Virus record (IMG/VR): IMGVR_UViG_3300030110_003594
Location: 1-64,000 of that record
Length of the DNA: 64,000 nt
Direction: 5' to 3' (one strand)
Source of the DNA: a virus
Shown here: piece by piece, positions 1-6,887 of the stretch
How the letters are laid out: every line of letters starts with the position of its first letter
Numbering within the stretch: position 1 is the stretch's first letter
The notes under the pieces: generated by a model
What the model saw: only the letters and a program-made list of their open reading frames with translations
The model's database searches: none
Told to the model about the DNA's origin: nothing
Made by a program: the position numbers and the translations under genes

Positions 1-105
1 GAATGGGGATCATATGATATTAATGAAAAATATTATCTTGATGCAATAGAGAAAGAAATCAATAATATTATAGGAATTAAGTCTAATCAACTATTGCTAT
101 TTTAA
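1..105 (+). CDS. C-terminal end of an unidentified protein (truncated by window edge)
   Basis: An open frame enters from the left edge and ends at a TAA at 103-105, giving about 34 residues that finish in NQLLLF. The piece contains YDINEKYYLDAIEKEI, an aromatic and charged helix-like stretch. I cannot assign a family from so short a tail. It lies 37 bases before the next plus-strand gene and is probably part of the same transcription block. Confidence 0.5.
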   Translation, partial: EWGSYDINEKYYLDAIEKEINNIIGIKSNQLLLF

Positions 106-142
106 TAAAATTAGTTAAATTTGTAACAATAAAATCAAAAAA

Positions 143-1003
143 ATGGGATATAAAAAACCAGGTAAGGTAACACCTGAAAAGTTATCACAAGCTTCATTTC
201 CTAATCATGGAAGTACATATACAGTAATACGTCATAAATTTTTAATTGATGCTAGTAGAAGCATTTTAAGAACACATGGTTTCAATATTATAGATGAAAC
301 ATATACAGCAACATCTAACTTAAATGTTGCACAAGGTAGGTATCAAATTCAATCAGACAAAGATTCTGAATTAGGTATGATGTTTGCTTGGTCAAATTCA
401 TATGATAAAAGTACACGTTTTCAATGTGGAATAGGTGCTTATGTATTTGTATGTAATAACGGTATGGTATCTGGAGATCTAGCTTCATATGCTAGAAAAC
501 ATACAGGTAATGCTGATTCAGAAGCATTTAATCATATTATGTCACAAATAAAACATGCTGATAAATATTTTAGTAAATTAATCTTAGACAAAGATGAACT
601 AAAAAAAATATGTTTAAATAAAAAAGAGCAATCAGAATTAGCTGGTAGATTATTTATGGATGAAGAACTTATTGATGCAACACAAATGTCTTGTATTAAA
701 AATGAAATGAGTAAACCATCTTATGAATATCAAGCTGATTTAGATAATGCTTGGACATTTTATAATCATGTAACTCATGCACTTAAGAAAAGTCATCCTA
801 GATCATGGATGACAGATCAACAAAAATTTCATGAGTTTATGATAACTGAATTATTGAGTCAGTCTCAATTACAGAATACTGATGCAAATATAATAGATGA
901 AATTGATCCACGTCAATTAAATATTATTGATGCAATAGAAAATAAATCATTTGCTGCTGATATGGAAGCACAAGATGAAATGTTTGGAGAATTTAAAATC
1001 TGA
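143..1003 (+). CDS. DUF932-like phage protein
   Basis: 286 residues, no signal peptide or membrane segment. The overall pattern matches the DUF932 (phage/plasmid TIGR03299-type) family: a central region with GIGAYVFVCNNGMVSGD, then a helical C-terminal half with HALKKSHPRSW. In this family a conserved 'R..CxNG/CSNGM' core is typical, and CNNGMVSGD is the counterpart here. DUF932 proteins are common in phages and plasmids of many hosts; their biochemical role is not established, although they often sit near DNA metabolism genes. The ATG follows an A-rich run (atcaaaaaaATG), the usual start context in this window. The stop is TGA, which shows that TGA is not recoded. It is followed by a strong hairpin before the radical SAM gene. 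Confidence 0.7.
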   Translation: MGYKKPGKVTPEKLSQASFPNHGSTYTVIRHKFLIDASRSILRTHGFNIIDETYTATSNLNVAQGRYQIQSDKDSELGMMFAWSNSYDKSTRFQCGIGAYVFVCNNGMVSGDLASYARKHTGNADSEAFNHIMSQIKHADKYFSKLILDKDELKKICLNKKEQSELAGRLFMDEELIDATQMSCIKNEMSKPSYEYQADLDNAWTFYNHVTHALKKSHPRSWMTDQQKFHEFMITELLSQSQLQNTDANIIDEIDPRQLNIIDAIENKSFAADMEAQDEMFGEFKI

Positions 1004-1015
1004 GTCATGTCAGAT

Positions 1016-1072
1016 ACATTGAAGGGGAGGTTATAAAGCCTTGGATCGGTTCCATTTCCTCCCCTGATATGT
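1016..1072 (+). ncRNA. Structured intergenic hairpin (RNA element or terminator)
   Basis: An 8-bp GC-rich stem pairs AGGGGAGG (1023-1030) with CCTCCCCT (1058-1065). It is extended below a 3-by-3 internal loop by ACAT (1016-1019) with ATGT (1069-1072). The apical loop is 27 bases and contains TTCCATTTCCT, an 11-base sequence also present at the 2619-2651 terminator. There is no long T tract directly after the stem, so a plain intrinsic terminator is not certain. A processing site, a 3'-end stabiliser or a small RNA are alternatives. Confidence 0.55.
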
Positions 1073-1087
1073 TTTAAACAAAAAATT

Positions 1088-1924
1088 ATGAAAATAAAAC
1101 ATCAAAAAACAAAAACATTAATAACAAAACAAAACAATAATAGTAGTGACTGTATAGCTCCTAATATAATTTATGGTTGTTTTGGTAACTGTATAGATAC
1201 TTATTGTTATATGTCTAGATATAATGGTAAAAGAGTTTTTGTAAATAAAAATGTTGACCAAATATTTAACTCTGTAGTTGAATGGGAAAAGACTTATAAA
1301 AAAGTTCCTAATCAACAAGATCCTGTATATACAATGGTAGACATTGCATGCAATTCAGATTTAGTTTTGATGCAGAAGCATGTACCAGGAACACTTCATA
1401 ATTACCTTAAGTTATATGATGATCATCCTCAACTTAATAGCACAATGGCTACTAAGTATCCAGGTTTGTTAAAGTTAGATGTAAATCATTTTAATAAAAA
1501 ACCAAGAGTTCGTGTAAGTTTAATGCCACAAAAATATTCAGATATACTTGAACCAAAAATGCAAAAAATATTATCAAGAATAAAAGATGTCAATAGATTA
1601 AAAAAACTTGGTTGGGAAGTACATCTTAACTATTCACCTTTAATATTTTATCCTGGATGGAGTATAGAGTATGAAAATTTATTTAAATTTGTAAAAAAAT
1701 ATGCAGGTGAAAATAAATGTGAAGTTATTGCACTAACTAATCACGTATTTCAAATGAACAAAGCAAGTGAAGAAGCACGTGAATTAATGAAATATTCTGA
1801 TGAACCTAAAAATCTTAGTGGTACATTAAGGTATCCTATTAAAAAGAAAACAAGAGCATTAGAAAATTTTAAAAATATTTATAGTAAATATTTTAAATTA
1901 GAAACAATTAGATATATATTTTAA
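1088..1924 (+). CDS. Spore-photoproduct-lyase-like radical SAM protein
   Basis: 278 residues. The N-terminal part has IAPNIIYGCFGNC followed by IDTYCYMSR, giving three cysteines C31-x3-C35-x4-C40. These are the expected [4Fe-4S] ligands of a radical SAM enzyme of the SPL group, with two extra residues in the second gap compared with the usual C-x3-C-x2-C. Downstream YTMVDIACNSDLVL, RVRVSLMPQKYSDILEP and GWEVHLNYSPLIFYPGW match the later barrel strands of phage SPL-like proteins as I remember them. Classical SPL repairs the spore photoproduct thymine dimer; the phage members are of uncertain substrate, with repair or modification of DNA most likely. The ATG is preceded by an A-rich tract. The protein shares a strand and short spacings with DUF932 and DUF1599-like genes. 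Family assignment is good, function is inferred. Confidence 0.72.
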   Translation: MKIKHQKTKTLITKQNNNSSDCIAPNIIYGCFGNCIDTYCYMSRYNGKRVFVNKNVDQIFNSVVEWEKTYKKVPNQQDPVYTMVDIACNSDLVLMQKHVPGTLHNYLKLYDDHPQLNSTMATKYPGLLKLDVNHFNKKPRVRVSLMPQKYSDILEPKMQKILSRIKDVNRLKKLGWEVHLNYSPLIFYPGWSIEYENLFKFVKKYAGENKCEVIALTNHVFQMNKASEEARELMKYSDEPKNLSGTLRYPIKKKTRALENFKNIYSKYFKLETIRYIF

Positions 1925-1932
1925 ATTATAAT

Positions 1933-2088
1933 ATGGAAATAATAATACAAATTATGGGAATGTGTTTTGTAATCATCATAGCAATATGTATAGTTTTTAC
2001 AATAGTTGAATACATATTCAATATAAAAGATCAAAATCAAGAACTTTTAAAAAATATGAAAGAGCTTGATGAAAAAAATAAAAAATAG
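1933..2088 (+). CDS. Small single-pass membrane protein (51 aa)
   Basis: ATG at 1933, TAG at 2086-2088. Residues 3 to about 30 form one hydrophobic segment (IIIQIMGMCFVIIIAICIVF region), followed by a charged, lysine-rich cytoplasmic-type tail ending in KNKK. No family recognised. It starts 8 bases after the radical SAM stop, in the same orientation, so it is probably co-transcribed. A holin-like or regulatory membrane peptide is possible but nothing in the sequence proves it. Confidence 0.6.
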   Translation: MEIIIQIMGMCFVIIIAICIVFTIVEYIFNIKDQNQELLKNMKELDEKNKK

Positions 2089-2115
2089 TTATTAACCCTT
2101 TAAAATTTCAAAAAA

Positions 2116-2277
2116 ATGAATGAAAATTTAAAACCAATGGACCAGGAAGAGCCTAATCTTTCAAATGTAAAATTAGATCAAGAACCAAATATTAATAATG
2201 TGGATCTAGATCAAAATATCATTAGAAATAATGCAGCTACAATTGTAAATGCAGACAAAGCTAATGAAACTAAATAG
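2116..2277 (+). CDS. Small acidic Asn-rich hypothetical protein (53 aa)
   Basis: ATG at 2116 after an A run (ttcaaaaaaATG), TAG at 2275-2277. The product is acidic and rich in Asn, Asp and Gln, with a loose internal repeat: NLSNVKLDQEPNI and then NINNVDLDQNII. It looks disordered or coiled. The stop overlaps the start of the next gene by 14 bases in another frame, which suggests translational coupling. No family recognised. Confidence 0.5.
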   Translation: MNENLKPMDQEEPNLSNVKLDQEPNINNVDLDQNIIRNNAATIVNADKANETK

Positions 2278-2584
2278 ATTTAAATGTCTTTTACAGGGTG
2301 TTTTTAATAGAACTGAAAGGGTATTTAATAAGAAAAGGAATGAATACTCACATGATCAAGATGTATTTGCAAATTTAAGAAATGGAGTGGCTTTTTCAAT
2401 TCATAATGAAGCTGAAAAAGTTGCTTATGAATATGCTTGTAAACATCTTGAATCAATTCAATCTATGATTAAAAAACTTCCTGATGAAGTTCCTTCTGAA
2501 AAATTAATTAATGAAAAATTTGGTGATGCTATTAATTACCTGATCATTATAGAAGGACTTCTTAAAGAGAGAATAGGAAAATAA
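2264..2584 (+). CDS. DUF1599 / Nmad1-like small protein
   Basis: 106 residues from the ATG at 2264 (MKLNRFKCLLQGVF); an ATG five codons earlier at 2249 is also open. The pattern VFNKKRNEYSHDQDVFANLR, then KHLESIQSMI and EKFGDAINYLIIIEGLLKERI resembles the all-alpha DUF1599 (Nmad1, nucleotide-modification-associated) group and related MazG-like phage proteins. In these, acidic residues in the 'EKxGDxxNY' helix are conserved. If the match is right, a role in nucleotide or modified-base metabolism is likely; the enzyme activity is not shown. It is the last gene before a terminator that faces the convergent minus-strand block. Confidence 0.5.
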   Translation: MKLNRFKCLLQGVFNRTERVFNKKRNEYSHDQDVFANLRNGVAFSIHNEAEKVAYEYACKHLESIQSMIKKLPDEVPSEKLINEKFGDAINYLIIIEGLLKERIGK

Positions 2585-2618
2585 ATATAAAACCAACATT
2601 TTATATTTATATGAAGAG

Positions 2619-2657
2619 GGTCAGTAGGTTTAATTCCATTTCCTACTGGCCTTTTTT
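2619..2657. terminator. Rho-independent terminator between convergent genes
   Basis: A 10-bp stem GGTCAGTAGG (2619-2628) pairs with CCTACTGGCC (2642-2651), one G-T wobble, 13-base loop, followed on the plus strand by a run of T (2652-2657). It lies 34 bases after the plus-strand DUF1599-like stop and just past the end of the minus-strand gene at 2656. The T run favours termination of the plus-strand transcript; the stem may also stop the opposing one. The loop and 3' arm contain TTCCATTTCCT, shared with the hairpin at 1016-1072. Confidence 0.8.
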
Positions 2658-2898
2658 ATTGTCCTTCAGGACTTAAATCTTGAGTAATCCATCCATTATT
2701 AAGATCATTTATAATAGAAGAAATTTCTTGTAAAGTATATTCAGTGAAACCATTTAAAAAACTAGGTTTGTTTCCTTTAAATTTAACAATAGCTTTTGTA
2801 TTATCAAGATTCCATCTAAGAGTATCTTCAGAATCTATAATTAATTGATCCCAAATCATATTGCTTACATCAGATTTATTTATTATACAATATTTCAT
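2656..2898 (-). CDS. Hypothetical protein (80 aa) at the end of the adhesin module
   Basis: Residues 1-80 form a mixed alpha/beta, acidic protein without membrane segments or signal peptide. A short segment around DNTKAIVKFKG then FTEYTLQEISSIINDLNNGW is consistent with a compact domain. No family recognised. It is the last gene of the minus-strand block, 12 bases after the lectin-like gene, so a role in fibre maturation or as an accessory of the adhesin (as small genes after fibres often are) is possible. This is inference from position only. Confidence 0.55.
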   Translation of the reverse strand: MKYCIINKSDVSNMIWDQLIIDSEDTLRWNLDNTKAIVKFKGNKPSFLNGFTEYTLQEISSIINDLNNGWITQDLSPEGQ

Positions 2899-2910
2899 AA
2901 TTTCATAATT

Positions 2911-3768
2911 TTACCAAAGAGGTGATGGATCTATATCACCACTAGACATATTAGTCATAGTTCCATTATAACCACTTGGCATTGATACTTCTTCATAAAT
3001 TGTTGGATAAGTTGCTGGTCCATCAGGAGATCCCATTCTCCACCAAGCTTTTAAAGTAGCAGCATGAGCGGCTGTATAATCATTAATAGTTGTTCCAGTG
3101 GGTTGTCTCCAATCTATTCCATTATTATTAGAATCATATTGAGCTTTAACAGCTTTTTCAGGTAATGCTGTTTGATGAATAGTAATATCTCCTAAGTATC
3201 CTGGTCCATAATATTTAATAGTTCCTGAAGCTTTACCATCAGAACCTATACGAGAATCTCCAACATAATCAAGAGTTAAATTTGTATTAGTTCCAGAATT
3301 AGTAGTTGTTTGATTAACACCATTAATAAATATTTTCCAACCAGCAGCAGTAGATGAAGTAACACCTCCATCAAAAACCCAAGCTATGTGAGTCCAAGTA
3401 GTAACTGGAACAACATAAGTAGTGGTAACACGTGTTCTTCTATTATTAGATCCAGCACCTGCTACACCGCTATTTAAACCCATCAAATGCATTTGTATTT
3501 TACCTGTGTTAGCAGTTTTACAATGCATACCATAATATTGATTAGTTCCTTGTCTTCCAATAGTTAAAATAGGTTTTCCATAACAGGCTGTACTATCAAA
3601 ATATACCCACGCTGTAACCGTTACACCAGTAGTATCATATTGAGTATTAGTAAATTCTAAACCTGTAGCATGTCCTAAATCTAAATATTGATCTACACCA
3701 TTAAAATCTGTAACATGGTTGTTTCCACCTCCATATTTAAACAATGGATTTATAACATGCATTGACAT
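2911..3768 (-). CDS. LamG / concanavalin-A-like lectin adhesin
   Basis: 285 residues when started at the ATG at 3768, which overlaps the upstream stop as TAATG; a longer frame open to 3804 would overlap the fibre gene by 37 bases and is less likely. The core from about residue 30 to 200 reads as a jelly-roll lectin: YLDLGHATGLEF, VTVTAWVYFD, ILTIGR, WTHIAWVFDGG, WKIFINGV, LGDITIHQTAL. These are the typical strands of LamG/concanavalin-like domains (TVSAWV..., W.HVA.V.DG..., .YVNG...). The C-terminal part, DYTAAHAATLKAWWRMG, resembles the end of phage-encoded LamG proteins. Probable role: carbohydrate binding by the virion at host recognition. It is coupled to the tail fibre gene. Confidence 0.75.
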   Translation of the reverse strand: MSMHVINPLFKYGGGNNHVTDFNGVDQYLDLGHATGLEFTNTQYDTTGVTVTAWVYFDSTACYGKPILTIGRQGTNQYYGMHCKTANTGKIQMHLMGLNSGVAGAGSNNRRTRVTTTYVVPVTTWTHIAWVFDGGVTSSTAAGWKIFINGVNQTTTNSGTNTNLTLDYVGDSRIGSDGKASGTIKYYGPGYLGDITIHQTALPEKAVKAQYDSNNNGIDWRQPTGTTINDYTAAHAATLKAWWRMGSPDGPATYPTIYEEVSMPSGYNGTMTNMSSGDIDPSPLW

Positions 3769-5297
3769 TATACAATAGTTGATTGATAACCCATAATAAT
3801 ACATTTTAATCCTACAGGTGCTCCAAAAACAGAATCTACTGTAAATCTAAGCACAGTATCACAATTAATACTTATTGCTGCTGCATCACTTGGAAGCTGA
3901 ACTCTAGCAGCTGATGTAACACTTGACCACTCACCTGCATCAATAGTAGGTTTAACATCAAATATGCTACTCCAACTAACTCTATTATTTGTACTTGTTT
4001 CTACATTAACTGTTAATCCAGCTGATTCAGTACCAGATGGAGGTGTATTTACATGAATTTTAACAGGAGATTTGCAATGATCAGCATCATCAACTGCACC
4101 TCCATACCAAGATATTGTAAAATTATAAGGTATTCTAAATTCATATTTAACACCAGTTGTTATAGGTCTTACTTCATCAGTTAGTGTTACAACAAAACTT
4201 TCATATTTACGTGCAGATAATTTTAATGTATCTGTAGTAGCTGCATCAGCAGTAATACTACTATTAGGTGATTGTATAGTTAATGTATCAGAACATCCTG
4301 ATGCTACTGTACTACCAGTGGTACCGGTTATAGTTTTATATACATCTGCACATCCTCCTGCAGTATCAGTCCACGGTACACTAACAGCCATCTGTTGAGC
4401 TGCATTTAATTGAACTGGATATGTTCTACTAGCTGTTCCAGTAACACCTGTTTCATAGGTTTGTGTTAATGTAGTATTTGATCCTAATTCAACACCCCCT
4501 AAAGCTGTCGCTGTTGCAACAGGTAAAGTATAAGTAGTGTCAGTCCAAGGAACATTTACTACTAATTGATCAGAAGCATTAAATTGCAATCCATAAGTTC
4601 TTGATGCTGTGGTAGTTATAGCATTAGCTGCAACAGATTGTACAGCAACATCTTCTAATTTAACTAAACCTAATACAGAATCTGTTGCTTTAGCATATGT
4701 AGTATTAGGAGGTGTTGACCACGTATTATCTCCTCTTAAAAAATTTAAACTATTAGGAGTACCTGTTGCAGATAAAGATGTTGTTAGAGTATTTGTTGCT
4801 GAAACTACATTATTTATAAATGTACTATCTGCAAATGTTACAGTTTCAGTATTATCAATTTGTTGAGTAGTAGATCCATCACTTAATATCCAGTAATCCA
4901 TTGTACTTCCACCACCCCCACAACATTCACCATATACTATATTACAAGCTGTAATCTCAGGTCTAAAACCTCCACCACCATGTACAAATACACGTAAAAT
5001 ATGATCAAGTTTAGGATTAATTTGTTGATATACTGCAGCATTTAAAATAGCTTCATAAATTTCTGATAAATCTGTTCCTCCAGATACTACAAGTTGAACT
5101 GTATCAACAGCATTTACATCATTGGCTCCTCTAAAATACATTCTAAAGGTAGTTGCATTAACATAACCATATCCTAACAAAGATTCTGTAGGATACCATT
5201 GTTCTAGAGTAGCTGAAGCTTTAAAATAATATATATATTTAGGAAGATTGTGTCCAGGAAAAGCAGATGCCGGTATAGAATTAACATTAATAGTCAT
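3768..5297 (-). CDS. Tail fibre protein with tandem fibre repeats
   Basis: 509 residues. The central part has two imperfect fibre repeats at about residues 202-255 and 256-312. They share SRTYxxQxNAxxQ and VPWTDT, with ATALGGVELG and DSVLGLVKLE as strand segments. Such repeats form trimeric beta-helical shafts in phage fibres. The C-terminal region (about 360-509) is beta-rich with few charged residues and could be the receptor-binding tip. The N-terminal region (MTINVNSIPASAFPGHNLPKYIYYF) may attach to the tail. The stop overlaps the start of the lectin gene (TAATG), so both are probably made together as one adhesion unit. There is no signal peptide. Confidence in the fibre role is good; the receptor is unknown. 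Confidence 0.75.
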   Translation of the reverse strand: MTINVNSIPASAFPGHNLPKYIYYFKASATLEQWYPTESLLGYGYVNATTFRMYFRGANDVNAVDTVQLVVSGGTDLSEIYEAILNAAVYQQINPKLDHILRVFVHGGGGFRPEITACNIVYGECCGGGGSTMDYWILSDGSTTQQIDNTETVTFADSTFINNVVSATNTLTTSLSATGTPNSLNFLRGDNTWSTPPNTTYAKATDSVLGLVKLEDVAVQSVAANAITTTASRTYGLQFNASDQLVVNVPWTDTTYTLPVATATALGGVELGSNTTLTQTYETGVTGTASRTYPVQLNAAQQMAVSVPWTDTAGGCADVYKTITGTTGSTVASGCSDTLTIQSPNSSITADAATTDTLKLSARKYESFVVTLTDEVRPITTGVKYEFRIPYNFTISWYGGAVDDADHCKSPVKIHVNTPPSGTESAGLTVNVETSTNNRVSWSSIFDVKPTIDAGEWSSVTSAARVQLPSDAAAISINCDTVLRFTVDSVFGAPVGLKCIIMGYQSTIV

Positions 5298-5308
5298 AAC
5301 TAAAAGTA

Positions 5309-5674
5309 TTAACCTCTAGTCCAGTAAAACCATTCTAGAGTAGTTGATGAAGTATCGTATTTAAGTTTAGCTCCTACTGAACCTTTAAGAGGCATAAATA
5401 AAAAATCATTTGGTTTAAGCAAAGCCATATTTTGTGTACCTTGCCCATTTGTTACAAGAACATTACCACTTGTTGTTGATCCTGTATTTGTTATAAATAT
5501 ATAAGTATCTGAAGTTACAGAACTTGCAACAATAGTTTCATCAGTTGTTGCTTCAGTTGTTATTGTTCCTGAACCAGTAGGATCTGCTGTAGTTATAGCT
5601 GGTCCTATTCTAATAGTTAAAGGATCTGATCCAGACAGTCTACTTAAATGAAATAATGAGTTTATTGTTGCCAT
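5309..5674 (-). CDS. Small beta-rich structural protein, paralogue A (121 aa)
   Basis: A low-charge, Ser/Thr/Gly-rich protein predicted to be nearly all beta. Its second half has the order YIFITNTGS, LLKPNDFLFMPL, KLKYDTSSTTLEWFYW. This corresponds to YVYIKN, LPGESMVFSV and LNIEYALF in the protein at 7712-8080, and to YVYLKN, LIPGDWALFPW and LLEYGVF at 12888-13262. I therefore group these with the protein at 13293-13682 as four paralogues. The fold is probably a small beta sandwich used in a virion, for example as a capsid decoration or fibre cap. This is inferred from the composition and from the fibre gene next to it. Confidence 0.6.
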   Translation of the reverse strand: MATINSLFHLSRLSGSDPLTIRIGPAITTADPTGSGTITTEATTDETIVASSVTSDTYIFITNTGSTTSGNVLVTNGQGTQNMALLKPNDFLFMPLKGSVGAKLKYDTSSTTLEWFYWTRG

Positions 5675-5684
5675 AATATTATCT

Positions 5685-5819
5685 TTATCTTCCTTGTCCT
5701 ACGTATGCCTTTTTGTAGAACTTAGAGTTTTTACTTTTACTTGTTTTAGTTTTAGCATGTACACCCGGTCTTTTTCTTTTACTAGGTTTACTATACGTAT
5801 ATATTTTTATCTTTGCCAT
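5685..5819 (-). CDS. Tiny basic protein (44 aa) with RPGVHAKTKTSKSK motif
   Basis: ATG at 5819, TAA at 5685-5687. The product is strongly basic: KPSKRKRPGVHAKTKTS followed by KSKNSKFYKKAYVGQGR. I recognise this 'RPGVHAK.K...S..S..YKK.Y.GQGR' layout from unnamed small proteins in environmental Bacteroidota phages, without a known function. A high Lys/Arg content and no hydrophobic core suggest nucleic-acid binding or packaging inside the capsid. It lies between paralogue A and the CDGSH miniprotein with gaps of 3 to 10 bases. Confidence 0.7.
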   Translation of the reverse strand: MAKIKIYTYSKPSKRKRPGVHAKTKTSKSKNSKFYKKAYVGQGR

Positions 5820-5822
5820 ATC

Positions 5823-5897
5823 TTAGCATTCTTTAGCGTGAGAACCATCACATGAACCGTCCTCAGCTTTTGTTTTACCACATTTACATTGAGCCAT
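5823..5897 (-). CDS. CDGSH-type iron-sulfur miniprotein (24 aa)
   Basis: ATG at 5897 after an A-rich tract, TAA at 5823-5825. The whole product is MAQCKCGKTKAEDGSCDGSH plus AKEC. It contains C4-K-C6-G-K-T and then C16-D-G-S-H20, which is the mitoNEET/CDGSH [2Fe-2S] ligand set (C-x-C-x2-S/T ... C-D-G-S/A/T-H: three Cys, one His), with one extra residue in the spacer and no proline before the last Cys. The classical CDGSH domain is about 39 residues, so this is close to the smallest possible version, reduced almost to the ligand loop. It may dimerise to bind the cluster. Function is unknown; iron-sulfur or zinc binding is the family-based expectation. The tight spacing and conserved motif argue that it is a real gene. 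Confidence 0.7.
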   Translation of the reverse strand: MAQCKCGKTKAEDGSCDGSHAKEC

Positions 5898-5918
5898 AAT
5901 TTCTTTTTTTTTTTAATT

Positions 5919-6221
5919 TTACATCATTCCATCAAACATCCCAGGAATTCTTCTTCCTCTTTTGTCCATAGAAGGGGAACCTCCACCATAGTACTCTTTC
6001 ATAGTTCTAGGTTTTTTTACAGATTTACCATATTTAGCGTAACCCATATTATTACGTACTGATTTAGGTAGTGCTCTTAAACCAGCACCATCTTTACCGC
6101 CAGGTACTTCTTTAAGTTCTTTACCTATTTTTGCAGTCATCATCATTTTTCTTTTCATGAGTTCTGCTTGTTTCATCCCTAGTGGGGTATATGGAAATTT
6201 CATTCCGTTTACATTTGGCAT
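5919..6221 (-). CDS. Small basic protein (100 aa), virion-associated candidate
   Basis: Starts PNVNGMKFPYTPLGMKQAE and is rich in Lys, Met and Gly, ending RRIPGMFDGMM. No membrane segment. The PYTPxGMxQA opening resembles small proteins I associate with environmental phages, with no named function. PGMF near the C-terminus recurs in the next protein (VPGMFKAQEG), suggesting a shared short peptide. The start codon follows the repeated boundary sequence described at 6215-6277. Probably disordered and virion- or DNA-associated; this is inference. Confidence 0.55.
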   Translation of the reverse strand: MPNVNGMKFPYTPLGMKQAELMKRKMMMTAKIGKELKEVPGGKDGAGLRALPKSVRNNMGYAKYGKSVKKPRTMKEYYGGGSPSMDKRGRRIPGMFDGMM

Positions 6222-6277
6222 AATTTCTAAATTTTAATTATTATTATAACATTCCGTTTGGTCCTACACTACCACCT
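6215..6277. repeat. Gene-boundary direct repeat, copy 1
   Basis: About 60 bases here closely match 6645-6706. On the plus strand both read ttggcataatttctaa, then taattattattataa, then a segment ending tttggtcctaca. The unit spans the 3' coding end of one gene (encoding GPNG-M/V-L), the intergenic gap and the start codon of the next gene. Confidence 0.75.
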
Positions 6278-6651
6278 CTTTTCATTCTTCCACCTCTTTT
6301 TCTAATACCTGTTTCTCTAGGAACTATACCTTGTTCAAGTTGCGTACTTGTAGTGTTTCCAAAACTGACATCAGGATTAATCATACCTCCTCCCCTTGGA
6401 TCTATAGGAAAGTTAGGAACACGCGGATTTAAAAGTTGTCCTTTAATATGTGGACTCATATCTTTATGTGAAGGTCTAAATATATTAGCTATTCTAGTAC
6501 CTATATTACCTAACCATGATCTTTCTTGTGGTGGTGGAGGTGTAATCATAAAGTCTTTGAATGAATCTGGACCCCATCCCTCTTGAGCTTTAAACATTCC
6601 TGGAACTGCTTTTCCACCGTATTTATAAGGTTTTTTCATATATCTTGGCAT
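6244..6651 (-). CDS. Small protein (135 aa) with GG..PGMFKAQEG motif and GPNGML tail
   Basis: The N-terminus is MPRYMKKPYKYGGKAVPGMF then KAQEGWGPDSF, a copy of the GG...KAQ.G motif found in three giant proteins at 43-58 kb. The middle is Pro-rich and looks extended. The C-terminus is Arg/Gly-rich and ends GGSVGPNGML, almost identical to the end of the next upstream gene (GGAVGPNGVL). No enzyme motif. The shared motifs link it to the virion proteins, and I infer an assembly, scaffold or cargo role. The gene lies between the two copies of the boundary repeat. Confidence 0.55.
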   Translation of the reverse strand: MPRYMKKPYKYGGKAVPGMFKAQEGWGPDSFKDFMITPPPPQERSWLGNIGTRIANIFRPSHKDMSPHIKGQLLNPRVPNFPIDPRGGGMINPDVSFGNTTSTQLEQGIVPRETGIRKRGGRMKRGGSVGPNGML

Positions 6652-6706
6652 AATTTCTAATTTAATTATTATTATAATACTCCATTTGGTCCTACAGCAC
6701 CTCCAT
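6645..6706. repeat. Gene-boundary direct repeat, copy 2
   Basis: Second copy of the unit at 6215-6277, about 430 bases away. It covers the start codon of the 135-residue gene, the 20-base gap and the GPNGVL-coding end of the 71-residue gene. Only a few bases differ from copy 1. Confidence 0.75.
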
Positions 6707-6887
6707 CTTTGTATGTTTCCTTACCTTTTTTTGCCATTGTTTGTATAATAGATGACATACAGTTTGGATCTTCTTTGCAATTCTTTATATCTCTATTTCC
6801 TTTAATTACATTCGCAGCTGTAAAAGCTGCAGGGGCTGCATAAGCTGCTCCTAATAGTCCTAATCCTATTTTAGCACCTTTTTTCAT
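6672..6887 (-). CDS. Small membrane-anchored protein (71 aa) with GPNGVL tail
   Basis: Residues 6-30 (AKIGLGLLGAAYAAPAAFTAANVI) are a Gly/Ala-rich hydrophobic segment, probably one membrane helix or an amphipathic fusion-like helix. Two cysteines follow (NCKEDPNC). The C-terminus KDGGAVGPNGVL is shared with the neighbouring 135-residue protein. Its ATG overlaps the holin stop by four bases (ATGA), so it is coupled to holin synthesis. A lysis accessory or virion peptide is possible; no family recognised. Confidence 0.55.
   Translation of the reverse strand: MKKGAKIGLGLLGAAYAAPAAFTAANVIKGNRDIKNCKEDPNCMSSIIQTMAKKGKETYKDGGAVGPNGVL

Noticed and set aside
1118-1318. Minus-strand open frame opposite the radical SAM gene
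   Set aside because: The product is Ile/Tyr-rich noise and the plus strand carries a recognised family.
3769-3804. Upstream extension of the lectin gene to an ATG at 3804
   Set aside because: It would overlap the fibre gene by 37 bases; the ATG at 3768 makes a TAATG junction as at four other places in the window.
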